This document shows, one piece after another, positions 41,018-50,775 of a DNA stretch of 64,000 nt. Source of the stretch: CAZRXG01 sp964603985 (GTDB taxonomy: Bacteria > Chloroflexota > Anaerolineae > Aggregatilineales > UBA3940); contig CAZRXG010000001.1 in NCBI GenBank assembly GCA_964603985.1, positions 1-64,000 on the forward strand. Direction: 5' to 3'. The position numbers and the translations under genes were made by a program. The notes under the pieces were generated by a model that was given only the letters and a program-made list of their open reading frames with translations, was not told the DNA's origin and did no database searches. Every line of letters begins with the position of its first letter. Position 1 is the stretch's first letter.

Positions 41018-42466
41018 TCAGGTCAGTACGTGCGGTTCGTCGTCGGAGGTGTCGTCGGTCTGGCGCTTGCTGCGGCGGCGCATGTTGTGAGCCTTTGCTT
41101 CCAGGTCGCGGAAGAAGTCGGTCTCGACAATCGCGTCGACCTGCTGCTGGCGCTTGGCGGCGTCAACCTTGATGCGTAGCTGCTGCACCTCTTTTTTGAG
41201 GCGCTGCTCGCGGGTGTAGACCTCGCGGGCCATGCGCCGGAAAACGCGGGCGAGCTGGCCCAATTCATCTCCACGGTCGGTGACAGTGTCTAGCGATTCG
41301 ACCACGAACTCCCCGGCTTCGACTGAGGTCGCTGCGTGGGTAATAGCCAGAATGGGCCGGATGATCCAGCGTGCGATGACCAGCCCCAGGAGTGCCGCCA
41401 TCACCAGGACGAACGCCCCCAGCAGGGCGGTGGAATGGACGTTGTCGTAGATGGGGCCCATGAAGTCCGCTTCGGGGATGATGACGACGATGAGCCAGTC
41501 GGGTGATTGGCCGTCCTGGAGGGGCGTTACCTGGAGGAAGTGGCGTTTGCCCCCCATCCTGGCGATGAACTGCCGTTCGCCGTCGACCCGGTCGAAGCTG
41601 CCGAACTCGTCAAGCAGATAGCGGGCTGCGTCGTGGATCAGTGGCTCGCTGCTGTCGGTGGCTTTGAGGCGCTGTTGTTCGCCCTCGATGACGACGTAAG
41701 GTGGCTCCGAGGCGGAGCTGGCGACGATCTCGCCGGACTGCTCGATGATGAACGCCTGCCCGGACTGGCTGATCTCCAGACTGTGCAGGAAGTCGCTGAT
41801 CTGGGCCAGGGAAAGCTCGATGCCCAGGACTCCCTGGAGAGCGCCCACCTCGTCGTAGACGGGCATGACAGAGGTAATGATGAGGATGGGACGGGAGATG
41901 TCGGGGTAGATGGGACTCCAGGTTGAGGAACCGGCCTCGACGGCGGCCTGGTACCAGGGGCGGACGCGGGGGTCAAAGTCGACGCTGTCGAGTAACTGGG
42001 CGGGGTTGTGCTGATCGTCGAGGCGGTAAATGTCCATCTTGGGAGCGGTAGACTCGTTCAGCTCCCAGAGGACGAGCGACCCGTCCACCTCGCGCTGGAT
42101 GCCCATGAAGGTGCCCTGTTCGCTGCCGAAGTAGATGAAGGGCACCGACTCGGTCAACTGAACCTGTTGTAAGAAGTAGTGCTCCAACTCCTCGGCGTCC
42201 GATAGATCCAGGTTGCCGGTGCGGACGGCGGCGACGTTCACCTGGTGCAGGAGATGAGACGTGCCCAGGAAGGTGCGGGTGTGCTCTTCGATGCGGGCGG
42301 TGGTCTCGCGGCCCAGGCGGGTGGCGAGTTCTTCGACGGCCTGCTTGCCGCTGCGAAAGGCCAGCCAGCCCGTCAGTCCGACGGTGGCGACGATGAGGGC
42401 GATGAAAAGCGCGGGAATCGCGTGGCGGATCGAAATGGAAGGACGGCGGTCAGAGTTCGCGGCCAT
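41018..42466 (-). CDS. Cache-HAMP transmembrane sensor without output domain
   Basis: A 482-residue protein: helix 1 (about 15-37), a double Cache extracytoplasmic domain (about 60-345, with DPRVRPWYQAA, the typical dCache WY motif), helix 2 (about 348-370), HAMP (about 371-425) and a coiled coil (about 425-465). No kinase, methyl-accepting, GGDEF or cyclase domain follows; it ends in a charged tail (KRQTDDTSDDEP). Output must be supplied by another protein, as in HAMP-only sensors. ATG 42466 has GGGAGGGGG upstream. Confidence 0.78.
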   Translation of the reverse strand: MAANSDRRPSISIRHAIPALFIALIVATVGLTGWLAFRSGKQAVEELATRLGRETTARIEEHTRTFLGTSHLLHQVNVAAVRTGNLDLSDAEELEHYFLQQVQLTESVPFIYFGSEQGTFMGIQREVDGSLVLWELNESTAPKMDIYRLDDQHNPAQLLDSVDFDPRVRPWYQAAVEAGSSTWSPIYPDISRPILIITSVMPVYDEVGALQGVLGIELSLAQISDFLHSLEISQSGQAFIIEQSGEIVASSASEPPYVVIEGEQQRLKATDSSEPLIHDAARYLLDEFGSFDRVDGERQFIARMGGKRHFLQVTPLQDGQSPDWLIVVIIPEADFMGPIYDNVHSTALLGAFVLVMAALLGLVIARWIIRPILAITHAATSVEAGEFVVESLDTVTDRGDELGQLARVFRRMAREVYTREQRLKKEVQQLRIKVDAAKRQQQVDAIVETDFFRDLEAKAHNMRRRSKRQTDDTSDDEPHVLT

Positions 42467-42582
42467 TTCCCCCTCCCTGATCGGTGCAACAGAGTACCGC
42501 ACCGATGTTACCCGGACACAACGTAATTGTAGCCCACTTGATCCCACCCTGGCGAAACCGCCAGCGGTGCGCCCGGTCTGGA

Positions 42583-43710
42583 CTATTGGCCGGACAGTTC
42601 GGCGTACAGCTCGATGGCGCGGGCGGACAGATTATCCCATGACAGATGCCTGGCGTGCAGGTGGGCGGCCTGACCCATCCTGGCGCGGCGGTCGGTGTCG
42701 CTCAGAATGGCAACCAGTGCATCGGCGGTGGCTGCCGGATCGTTCTGAGGGACGAGCAGGCCGGTCTCGCCGTCGATGATGGCCTCCATCGCGCCGCAGT
42801 TGAGGGTGCCGATGGAGGGCGTACCGGCTGCGGCGGCCTCCAGAAAGACGAACCCCAACCCCTCGAAGCTGCTGCCCTGGTTGACCGAGGGCAGGATGAA
42901 CACGTCGGCGTGCCGGTACCAGGCGGTGAGCGCGCCGTAGGGTGGAAGTTGGCCCAGGAAGTGCACGCTCCCGGTGATGCCCAGCTCGTCGGCGCGGTGG
43001 CGCAGGCGTTCAACGTACTCCGGAGCAGCAGCCAGACTGCCAGCCATGGCATAGTGTAGACCAGGAATATGCTCGCGCGCCAGAGCGATAGCCTCCAGAG
43101 CGATGTGCTGGCCCTTGCGCGGCTTGACGCCGCCGACGCTCAGGGCGACCGGCTCGCGCCCGATCCAGGAAGGCAGTTCGGCCTCGACCGGCCCCTCGAA
43201 GCGCTCCGGGTGGACGCCGCCGGGCAGCACCTCGACGCGGGGAAGGCTGACCAGACGGGTCATCCAGTCGTGGGTGAATCCGCTGATGCTGAGGATCGCG
43301 TCGGCGGCACGGAAGGCGGGAGCGAATACGGCGCGGGTCGCCGGGTTTTCGAGGGGACGGATGGCCCAGGTGCCGAACACGGAGAGCACGTAGGCCACAT
43401 CGTGGGGGCGGGCGAGTGCCACGAGGGGGGCGTAAAGCTCGACGATGCAGTGGACGACATCGCAGGAGGTGAGGATGCGGCGCAGGCGGGGCGCGCGGAG
43501 CAGGGTGCGAGGGGTGGTCAGGCGGGCGGCGAACAAAGGAGGCAGGATGGGGTGGTGCTCGACATCAAACAGGGAGGGATCGACATCGGGATTGGCGGTG
43601 ACGAGCACCGGCTCGATGCCACGAGAGCGCGCGCCTAGTGCTACCTCGACGGTGTAGCGGCCCCAGCCGTCGATGCTGAGGGCCTGGGTTGAGACGTAAC
43701 AGACGCGCAA
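42583..43710 (-). CDS. GT4 glycosyltransferase
   Basis: A 375-residue GT-B protein of family GT4. The N-terminal Rossmann domain begins RVCYVSTQALSIDGWGRY; the C-terminal donor domain has SVGGVKPRKGQHIALEAIA, FLGQLP and the E-x7-E motif in GLGFVFLEAAAAGTPSIG. The start is a TTG at 43710 with GAGGAG upstream, ten bases after the preceding stop; the longer open frame in the same register overlaps that gene and lacks coding character. It is the last of five GT genes and would add a hexose from a nucleotide donor. Confidence 0.82.
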   Translation of the reverse strand: MRVCYVSTQALSIDGWGRYTVEVALGARSRGIEPVLVTANPDVDPSLFDVEHHPILPPLFAARLTTPRTLLRAPRLRRILTSCDVVHCIVELYAPLVALARPHDVAYVLSVFGTWAIRPLENPATRAVFAPAFRAADAILSISGFTHDWMTRLVSLPRVEVLPGGVHPERFEGPVEAELPSWIGREPVALSVGGVKPRKGQHIALEAIALAREHIPGLHYAMAGSLAAAPEYVERLRHRADELGITGSVHFLGQLPPYGALTAWYRHADVFILPSVNQGSSFEGLGFVFLEAAAAGTPSIGTLNCGAMEAIIDGETGLLVPQNDPAATADALVAILSDTDRRARMGQAAHLHARHLSWDNLSARAIELYAELSGQ

Positions 43711-43720
43711 GGTTGTCTCC

Positions 43721-44959
43721 TCAGTCGGGCCGATCAAGTGCGTCCCGGATGAAATCGAGAATTTGGCGGGCGCGGGTGTCCCAGGTGTAGTGTAGCACGT
43801 CGTGGGCAGCATGCGCTGCCAGCCGCCGACCCAGGGCGGGATCGTCGCGCAGGCGGCGCAGGGCGTCTGTAAGTGCGGCGACATCGCCGGGGGGCACGAG
43901 CAGGCCGTTCTCGGCGTGGTGGATGACCTCGGCGGTGGTGGGCAGGTTGGAGGCAATGAGTGGGCTGCCGGAGGCCATGTACTCGAAGAGCTTCATGGGG
44001 GAGGTGTAGTAGGCATAGAACTCGGACCAGGGGGAGGGCATGACGCACACGTCGAAGGCACGCAGGTAGCCGGGCACGTCGGTGGGGGGGACGTGGCCGG
44101 GATAGAGTACGAAATCGGGGGGAAGCCCGCCGTTCTGGAGTGAGATGCGTAGTCCGGTGACGTACTCGGCGGGGCTGCCGACCAGGGCCAGCCTAACCGG
44201 TTGGCCGGGCTCGCCAGCCAGCGACGAGGCGGCAGCGGCGAGCAGATCCAGGCCGCGGGCCATGCGCTCCAGCCCGCCGTAGAAGCGGCCCGCGTAGCCG
44301 ACGATGAAAGCGTCGAGAGGCCAGCCAAAGCGCCGTCGCCAGTGGGCACGGTCGCCCTGGATGGCGAAGCGGGCGGGGCGGACGCCGTCGTGGGCGACGA
44401 TGATGCGGGTGGGAGGGGGTGACAGTGCAGCATAGCGGTGGTGAAGCTGCCCGGTGATCACGATGAAACCGCCGATCCGCGTGGCAAGCCCCTCACGCAG
44501 GCGCAGGCCGAGGCGGGACGCGGGGAAGGTATGGGCTTCGAAGAAGGCGCGGCGCGCACGGTGGGGCCACAGGGTGGCGACCAGCAGCAGGGAGAGGGGA
44601 TCGCGGGAGTAGAGGATAGCGTCGCGGTGGCGGGTGAGGTGGATAAGCAGTGAGGCGTTGTAGGTGGCGGTCTGGAGGGCGGCGGCGATCTGCTCGGCGG
44701 GCAGCCGCAGGCGACCCGGCAGACGCCTCGCCAGCGGGAAGAGGTCGAGGCAGGGAAGACGAACGGCGGAGAAGAGACGCTCGATGCCGTAGTAGCTCCA
44801 GATATCGCCGGTGCGCAGGGCGGGTGGGTTGCGGCGGTTGGCGTAGAGAAGGGTCACGTCGGCACCCGCGCTGGCGAAAGCCTCGCACATCTGGACGATC
44901 TGGTAGGGATGGGCCTTCTCGCTGGGGATGCGGGCGTTGGCGGCGTAGAGCAGCTTCAC
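43721..44959 (-). CDS. GT4 glycosyltransferase
   Basis: A 412-residue GT-B glycosyltransferase. The acceptor half starts with KLLYAANARIPSEKAHPYQIVQMCEAF, the donor half has VGYAGRFYGGLERMARGL, LVGSP, and SPMKLFEYMASGSPLIASNLPTTAEVI, where Glu in LFEYMA is the E-x7-E acid. It overlaps the upstream GT gene by four bases (ATGA). Likely a step in building an exopolysaccharide or glycolipid. Confidence 0.82.
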   Translation of the reverse strand: MKLLYAANARIPSEKAHPYQIVQMCEAFASAGADVTLLYANRRNPPALRTGDIWSYYGIERLFSAVRLPCLDLFPLARRLPGRLRLPAEQIAAALQTATYNASLLIHLTRHRDAILYSRDPLSLLLVATLWPHRARRAFFEAHTFPASRLGLRLREGLATRIGGFIVITGQLHHRYAALSPPPTRIIVAHDGVRPARFAIQGDRAHWRRRFGWPLDAFIVGYAGRFYGGLERMARGLDLLAAAASSLAGEPGQPVRLALVGSPAEYVTGLRISLQNGGLPPDFVLYPGHVPPTDVPGYLRAFDVCVMPSPWSEFYAYYTSPMKLFEYMASGSPLIASNLPTTAEVIHHAENGLLVPPGDVAALTDALRRLRDDPALGRRLAAHAAHDVLHYTWDTRARQILDFIRDALDRPD

Positions 44960-46044
44960 TTCTGGAGTGCCTCCAGCAGCCGTTGGCCCAGAGCGGCCTC
45001 GTTGAATCCGATCCGTGTGCGGGTGCGGCCGGCCTGTCTAAGCCGGTCACACAGATCGGGGTCGTCAATCAGGCTGGTAATGGCCTCGGCCAATGCCTTT
45101 GCGTCACCCGGTGGGACGGCCAGCAGGTGCTCGCCGGGCATGAATGCGTCACGCAGGGCGGGTGTATCGGCGGTGATGAGGGGTTTGCCTAACGCGAGCG
45201 TCTGGTAGACCTTGTTGGGCACAACGCGGGAGGCCTTCGCAGAGGTTCCGAAGACGCCCAGGCAGACATCGGCGCGGGCGACCAGGCCCGGCAGCGCGGT
45301 GGGGGTGACAGGCTCACGGAAGGCGACGTGCTCAAGTTTCAGATCGGCGGCAAGCTTCTGAGCGGCGGGATAGGTCTGGCCGCGGCCAATCAGCTCAAAA
45401 TGTATGTCGGCCCGCTTGCGCAGGTGGTGAGCGGCCCGCAGGATAGTCTCGACGCCGTGTAGGGGGATGTACGTGCCGTAGAACAGAACCAGCATGCCGG
45501 GCAGGCCATGGGAGGCAGGCGGCGTCTCGAACCACTCCTGGGGTGCACCGACCGGGATGACAACACTCCTGCTGGGCGAGATGCCGAAGGTGTGGACGAA
45601 GTAGTCGCGGTGCTGGGCGGTGTCGAAGAGAGCCAGGTCGGCGAGGCGGATCGCGAGCCAGTCGGCGAACCAGTAGCGGAGCGCGTTGGGTGAGCGTGGG
45701 TGGGCCGTCGCGCGGTCGTGGACAGCGGAATCGTAGAGTGAGGTGAAGGCGTCGACGATCAGGCGCTTGTGGTGGCGGTGCGCCATCCACCAGGCGAAGG
45801 GAGCGAGCGTCTGGTTGAACTCGGCGAGCAGGATCACATCACCCCAGGCAGCTATCGCGGCATACTGCTGTCTCAGAGAGCGCATGCGGGCCACTGTTTT
45901 GAGCGTGGGGGAGACGCGGCAGTCAACGACGGTCGCGCCCTGGCGGGTCAGCCCCCGGCGTAGGACCTGGTTACGCGGGTAGGCTGGATCGTAGGCTCCA
46001 AGATAGCAGACGCGGGGCCGGTATCCCTGCTCTTCCTGGCTCAT
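44956..46044 (-). CDS. GT4-like glycosyltransferase
   Basis: A 362-residue GT-B protein. It begins YRPRVCYLGAYDPAYPRNQVLRRGL, and the donor half has LFYGTYIPLHGVETILRAAH, ELIGRGQTYP and a variant acid motif NKVYQTLALGKPLITAD, in which the usual first Glu is not obvious. It overlaps the next gene by four bases at each end. The acceptor half resembles family 4 enzymes that work on diphospho-polyprenol intermediates; specificity unknown. Confidence 0.75.
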   Translation of the reverse strand: MSQEEQGYRPRVCYLGAYDPAYPRNQVLRRGLTRQGATVVDCRVSPTLKTVARMRSLRQQYAAIAAWGDVILLAEFNQTLAPFAWWMAHRHHKRLIVDAFTSLYDSAVHDRATAHPRSPNALRYWFADWLAIRLADLALFDTAQHRDYFVHTFGISPSRSVVIPVGAPQEWFETPPASHGLPGMLVLFYGTYIPLHGVETILRAAHHLRKRADIHFELIGRGQTYPAAQKLAADLKLEHVAFREPVTPTALPGLVARADVCLGVFGTSAKASRVVPNKVYQTLALGKPLITADTPALRDAFMPGEHLLAVPPGDAKALAEAITSLIDDPDLCDRLRQAGRTRTRIGFNEAALGQRLLEALQK

Positions 46045-47123
46045 GACGCGGCAACCTCCTCCAAAACGCCCACCAGCCGGTCGATGAAGCCGCCAAGATC
46101 GTGATGGGGGCGCATGTGCTGATACAGGCGCTCGCCGAGCGCGGCCCGCTCCTCCGGCGGGCTTTGGAGCACCCCGGCCAGCCGGTCGGCGAGCAGACCG
46201 GGGTCAAGTTCACGGCACCACAGTGCCCCGGCGTCGTCGCCCAGGAGAGGCAGGAAAGTCTGGTTGTGCACGACGACGGGGACCCCGCCGGCCATGCTCT
46301 CAAGCACGGCCTTGTCTGCGCCGCCGGTGGGGCACAGGTTGACGGTCACGGTGGCGCGGTGGTAGAGGGCGGGGATCTGGTGATGAGGCACGACCCCCAG
46401 GAAGTCAACGTGCCCGGCAACTCCGTGCTCGCGGGCCAGGGCGCGGAGCTTTTCGGCGTAAGCTCCGCCGTGCTCCGGCGTTGGGCCGCCGGCGATGGCG
46501 ACACGCACGTCTTCGAAGTCGGGGCGGGTGGCGAGGCGCGCGGCGGCCTCGATCAGGACTTCGTAGTGCTTGATGGGTGAGAGGCGGCCCACGGCGAGGA
46601 TCAGGCGCTCCCGCTCCGCAGCGGGGCGGCCACCGGCGGGGGGACGGAAACGGGATGAGTCGATGCCGTGCCCCAGAACGGTCAGCTTGTGGCTGGGCAG
46701 GGTGAAGCTCTCAGGCGAAGCGGTCACGACGCGGTCAACCAGGGCGTGGACGAGGCGCAGCTCAAGGGTGATCTGGCGGTGGGTGTACCACTGCACCGTT
46801 GGCACGCCGAACAGTTTCGCCCAGGGCGCGGCAATGAGCGTGAAGCGCGGGATCATGTGGCCGAACAGCACGTCGGCGCGCAGGAGATGGGGCACGACGG
46901 CACGCTCAAACTCGAACAGCTCGCGCAGGCGGCCATAGCCGCGTTCTTTGCCCATTGAGGAGATGGTGACGTTGGGAGGCAGGTCGTATTGGCCCATCTC
47001 CAGGCAGATAACGTCGAGGCGCTCGACGTGCTGGTGGCGGGCCAGCCTGTCGATCCAGGCGTGGATGAAGGCGGTCAGCCAGCCGTGCTGATCGACCTGG
47101 GGGGTGAGCATCAGAACGCGCAT
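46041..47123 (-). CDS. GT4 glycosyltransferase
   Basis: A 360-residue GT-B protein with ILAVGRLSPIKHYEVLIEAAARL (donor side), VDFLGVVPHHQIPALYHRA and a VLESMAGGVPVVVHN acid motif. N-terminus MRVLMLTPQVDQHGWL is the acceptor-side Rossmann strand. Start and the previous stop overlap as TGATG. One of five consecutive GT4 genes. Confidence 0.82.
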   Translation of the reverse strand: MRVLMLTPQVDQHGWLTAFIHAWIDRLARHQHVERLDVICLEMGQYDLPPNVTISSMGKERGYGRLRELFEFERAVVPHLLRADVLFGHMIPRFTLIAAPWAKLFGVPTVQWYTHRQITLELRLVHALVDRVVTASPESFTLPSHKLTVLGHGIDSSRFRPPAGGRPAAERERLILAVGRLSPIKHYEVLIEAAARLATRPDFEDVRVAIAGGPTPEHGGAYAEKLRALAREHGVAGHVDFLGVVPHHQIPALYHRATVTVNLCPTGGADKAVLESMAGGVPVVVHNQTFLPLLGDDAGALWCRELDPGLLADRLAGVLQSPPEERAALGERLYQHMRPHHDLGGFIDRLVGVLEEVAAS

Positions 47124-48319
47124 CAGAGCTGCCCCTTAAAGGATGCAGTGTGCCGCCAGGAATCGATGATGGCTTGAAGGGTGCGGTCACGGTCGAATCG
47201 CTGCCGGACGTGAGCCTGCCCGGCCCGGCCCATCGCGGTGGCGTGGGGGGGGTCGTCGAGCAGGGCAATAACCCCGGTGGCCAGAGCGGCGGGATCTTCC
47301 AATTCGCACAGCAGGCCGGTCTGGCCGTCGAGCACCACCTCCTGAGCGCCCGCCGTGCGGGTGGCGACGACCGGTCTGGCGCACGAGGCCGCCTCGACCA
47401 GCACCAGGCCGAAGCCCTCGTAGGCTGAACTGTGCACGTACACTGTACACAGACGGTAGTAAACGGGCAACTCCTCGTGTTCGACCTGCCCGGCGAAGCG
47501 CACAACCTCGTCGAGGCCGAGCCGGGCGACCTGGGCGGGCACAGCGGGGTAGGAGGAAAAGTCGCCGACGAGGAGAAGACAGGCATCAGGATGATCCTGG
47601 TGCACACGGGTGAAGGCGTCGATCAGCAGGGGGACACGCTTGACGGGGGCGGGCCGACCGATCCAGAGCAGAACGGGCGCGGTGGGTGGGATACCAAGCC
47701 GCTCGCGGAGGGCTTCCCCCTCACCGGGCGGGCCTTCGGGGGTGAAGCGCTCCAGGCGGGCGGGGACGGGCACGACAGAAATCCGGTCGGGGGGGAGGCC
47801 GCGCGTGAGGTACCCGTCACGCTCGGCGTGGTTGACGACGCGGCACACGTCGGCGTGGCGCAGCACCCACCGGCCCAGGTGGTTGAAAACGGCGTGCCGG
47901 AGGGGGCGCTCGGCGAGCCAGTAAGGGTTGTCGAAGAAGCTGCTGTGATTTTGGACGTGAAGGGGGATACCGAAGCGCCGCCGCAGCCAGACGCCCGGCA
48001 GGCCGGTGGAGAAGGGATCCTGGGTGGTGATCAGGTTGATGGGATGGTCGTGGCAGATGGCGCGGCCAATGCGGCAGGCGTCCTGGATGAAGCCGATCCG
48101 GGTGGTGGAGCGGGTGGGGTAGATGGTGAGGTGGGGGCTTAAAGCGGTGACAGACAGATCGCGGGTGTGGGGCGAATAAACCAGCATGTGCAGGTGTGCC
48201 ACGCGCCCGGCGTATTCCAGATGGCGCTCACGCACATCGCCCCAGCCTGTGAGCACCTCGTCGCCGAGGGCGATCATCAGGACGTGCAGGGCGCTGGCGG
48301 AGGGCCATGCGGCGGACAT
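47123..48319 (-). CDS. GT4 glycosyltransferase
   Basis: A 398-residue GT-B protein: LHVLMIALGDEVLTGWGD, then WIGRPAPVKRVPLLIDAF, LVGDFSSYP, and SAYEGFGLVLVEAASCARPVVAT with the E-x7-E motif intact. I start it at ATG 48319, two bases from the stop of the dehydrogenase gene; the longer open frame to 48451 overlaps that gene and lacks coding character. It is the first GT of the cluster. Confidence 0.82.
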   Translation of the reverse strand: MSAAWPSASALHVLMIALGDEVLTGWGDVRERHLEYAGRVAHLHMLVYSPHTRDLSVTALSPHLTIYPTRSTTRIGFIQDACRIGRAICHDHPINLITTQDPFSTGLPGVWLRRRFGIPLHVQNHSSFFDNPYWLAERPLRHAVFNHLGRWVLRHADVCRVVNHAERDGYLTRGLPPDRISVVPVPARLERFTPEGPPGEGEALRERLGIPPTAPVLLWIGRPAPVKRVPLLIDAFTRVHQDHPDACLLLVGDFSSYPAVPAQVARLGLDEVVRFAGQVEHEELPVYYRLCTVYVHSSAYEGFGLVLVEAASCARPVVATRTAGAQEVVLDGQTGLLCELEDPAALATGVIALLDDPPHATAMGRAGQAHVRQRFDRDRTLQAIIDSWRHTASFKGQL

Positions 48320-48320
48320 G

Positions 48321-49631
48321 TTACAGACGAACGATAGTTGCCCTGGGCGATTGGACGTTCTTGAGTGCGTTGCGCGAGTCGATGATAAGCCGTGCCTGTT
48401 CGGTGATCCATGCCCAGTCAAAACACGAGTGATCGGTGACGATTGTGACACAATCGACCGCGTTAAGAAGCTCGTCGCTCAGATCGACCGACTGCATGTC
48501 CAGGCCCTCGTGGTGCAGGTCGGAGACGTAGGGATCGTGGTAGACAACCTCGGCGCCGCGTTCCTGGAGGAGCCGGATCACGTCCAGCGCAGGGCTTTCG
48601 CGCAGGTCGTTGATATCGCGCTTGTAGGCCACGCCCAGTACCAGGATCCGGGATCCTTTGACCGCCTTCTGCTTTTCGTTGAGAGCGTCGATGACCTTGC
48701 CGACGACGTAGACCGGCATATTGCTGTTGATCTCGGAGGCCAGCTCGATGAAGCGGGCGTTGTAGTTGAGGGCCTTGAGCTTCCAACTCAGGTAGAGGGG
48801 GTCGATGGGGATGCAGTGCCCGCCGAGGCCGGGGCCGGGGTAGAAGGTGGTGAAGCCGAAGGGCTTGGAGCTGGCGGCGTCGATGACCTCCCAGATGTTG
48901 ACGTCGAGCTTGTCACACATGACGGCCATCTCGTTGACCAGGCCGATGTTGACGGCGCGGAAGGTGTTTTCGAGCAGCTTGACCATCTCGGCGGTGCGGG
49001 TGGAGGAGACGGGGACAACCTGGTCGATCACCTTGCTGTAGAGGGCCTGGCCGACCTCGAGGCAGGCAGGCGTCACGCCGCCGATGACCTTGGGCGTGTT
49101 GCGCACACTGAAGTGCTCGTTGCCGGGGTCGATGCGCTCCGGTGAGAAGCAGATGAAGACGTCCTGGCCGACTTCAAAGCCGTTCTGAGTCAGGCGGGGG
49201 ACGATCAGCTCGTCGGTGGTGCCGGGGTAGGTGGTGCTCTCCAGGATGATCAGGTGGCCGGGATGGCTGTAGCGGGCGATCTCGGTGGCGGCGGCGATGA
49301 TGTAGCTCATGTCGGGATCTTTGGTCTTGCGCAGGGGCGTGGGCACGCAAATGCTGATAGCGTCGACCTCTTTGAGGACGCTGTAGTCGGTGGTGGCAGA
49401 CAGGCTGCCTTCGGCGACGAGACCGGACATGTCCTCGGTCGGCACGTCGGCGATGTAGCTGATGCCCTCGTTGATCATGGCAACTTTCTTTGAGTCAACC
49501 TCCACGCCGATGACCTTGTAGCCTTCCCTGGCAAACTCCACAGCCAGCGGCAGGCCGACGTAGCCCAGGCCGATCACACTGATAACCGCCTCACGCCGCT
49601 CGATTTTTCCCAACAGCGTGTTTTTTGTCAC
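48321..49631 (-). CDS. UDP-sugar 6-dehydrogenase (WecC/WbpA-like)
   Basis: A 436-residue UDP-glucose/UDP-N-acetylhexosamine dehydrogenase. NAD fold IGLGYVGLPLA near residue 20, a CVPTPL motif, substrate-binding KLLENTFRAVNI, and the catalytic Cys in GPGLGGHCIPIDP are present. It oxidises the C6 alcohol of a UDP-sugar in two steps to a uronic acid. Sequence style is nearer UDP-GlcNAc 6-dehydrogenase than UDP-glucose, but this needs a tree. GTG 49631 has AGAGG upstream. It feeds acidic sugars to the GT cluster. Confidence 0.88.
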   Translation of the reverse strand: MTKNTLLGKIERREAVISVIGLGYVGLPLAVEFAREGYKVIGVEVDSKKVAMINEGISYIADVPTEDMSGLVAEGSLSATTDYSVLKEVDAISICVPTPLRKTKDPDMSYIIAAATEIARYSHPGHLIILESTTYPGTTDELIVPRLTQNGFEVGQDVFICFSPERIDPGNEHFSVRNTPKVIGGVTPACLEVGQALYSKVIDQVVPVSSTRTAEMVKLLENTFRAVNIGLVNEMAVMCDKLDVNIWEVIDAASSKPFGFTTFYPGPGLGGHCIPIDPLYLSWKLKALNYNARFIELASEINSNMPVYVVGKVIDALNEKQKAVKGSRILVLGVAYKRDINDLRESPALDVIRLLQERGAEVVYHDPYVSDLHHEGLDMQSVDLSDELLNAVDCVTIVTDHSCFDWAWITEQARLIIDSRNALKNVQSPRATIVRL

Positions 49632-49676
49632 TTCAAAACCTCTTTCTATGCATGATTTGGTGTTGGGGAGATGATA

Positions 49677-50666
49677 TCACTGCTGCCGCAAGTACAGGTC
49701 AGCGTGCTCGCGGAAGTAGGTGACGATTTCCTGGAGTGTCTGGGCAAGGCTCTTCTCCGGCTGCCAGCCGATCACGCGCTCGATCTTGCTGATGTCGGGC
49801 ATACGACGGCGCATGTCTTCGAAGCCGGTTTCGTACGCCTCATGGTAGGGAACCAGCACGATCTCGGAATCGCTGTCCGTCAGGGTCTTGACCTTGGCAG
49901 CCAGGTCGATGATCCTGATCTCTTCCTGGGTGCCAACGTTGAAGACCTCGCCCACCGCCTCCTGGCAGTCAAGCAGGCCGATCAAGGCGCGCACCACATC
50001 GCTGACGCTGGCGAAGCAGCGGCTTTGCTGGCCGTCGCCGTAGACCTGGATTGGCTCGCCGGCCAGGGCCCACTGCACGAAGCGGGGGATGACCATACCA
50101 TAGCGACCTCGCTGGCGCGGCCCGACGGTGTTGAACAGGCGGAAAATGACGACCGGCAACCCGGTCTCTTTGTAGTAGGCCAGTGCCAGGAATTCGTCGA
50201 GAGCCTTGCTGGTCGAGTAGCTCCAGCGGCTCTTGGTGGTCGGCCCCAGGACGCGGTCATTATCCTCGCTGAAGACAGGGTGGTTGCTTTTACCGTAGAT
50301 CTCCGAGGTGGAGGCGAGCAGGACTTTTCTGCGGTAGCGGCGGGCGGTCTGGAGGACGATGTCTGTGCCGCGCACGTTGGTCTCAATGGTGTGAATGGGA
50401 CTGCGGACGATCAGGTCAACGCCAACGGCAGCCGCCAGATGGTAGATAACGTCGCACTCGCTGACCAGGCGATCCATCACGGCCATATTGGTGATGGTCT
50501 CAATGGCAAAGTGGAAACGGGGGTCGCCTGTGAGGTGCTCGATGTTCTCAAAGCGACCCGTCGATAGGTTGTCGATGATGGTGACTTCGTGACCCTCGCC
50601 GAGCAGGGCTTCGGAAAGGTGGCTGCCGATGAAGCCCGCCCCCCCTGTGATAAGCACTCTTGTCAT
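49677..50666 (-). CDS. Extended SDR nucleotide-sugar epimerase/decarboxylase
   Basis: A 329-residue SDR: TGGAGFIGSHL, catalytic YSTSK after a TSEIYG segment, GPRQRGRYGMV for sugar binding and DVVRALIG. Similar to UDP-glucuronate decarboxylase and UDP-glucose 4-epimerase. Together with the neighbouring dehydrogenase a UDP-GlcA to UDP-xylose route is possible, but it could be an epimerase. First gene of the polysaccharide cluster on this strand. Confidence 0.83.
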   Translation of the reverse strand: MTRVLITGGAGFIGSHLSEALLGEGHEVTIIDNLSTGRFENIEHLTGDPRFHFAIETITNMAVMDRLVSECDVIYHLAAAVGVDLIVRSPIHTIETNVRGTDIVLQTARRYRRKVLLASTSEIYGKSNHPVFSEDNDRVLGPTTKSRWSYSTSKALDEFLALAYYKETGLPVVIFRLFNTVGPRQRGRYGMVIPRFVQWALAGEPIQVYGDGQQSRCFASVSDVVRALIGLLDCQEAVGEVFNVGTQEEIRIIDLAAKVKTLTDSDSEIVLVPYHEAYETGFEDMRRRMPDISKIERVIGWQPEKSLAQTLQEIVTYFREHADLYLRQQ

Positions 50667-50775
50667 ACTGGTAAGACATCCTCGATGATAAACTGCCGGT
50701 CACCCAGGGCAGCACAGCGGGGCCGATTGTAGCAGGGGCGGGGTCTTCTGTCCACACGCCCAAACGGCGACTTCC

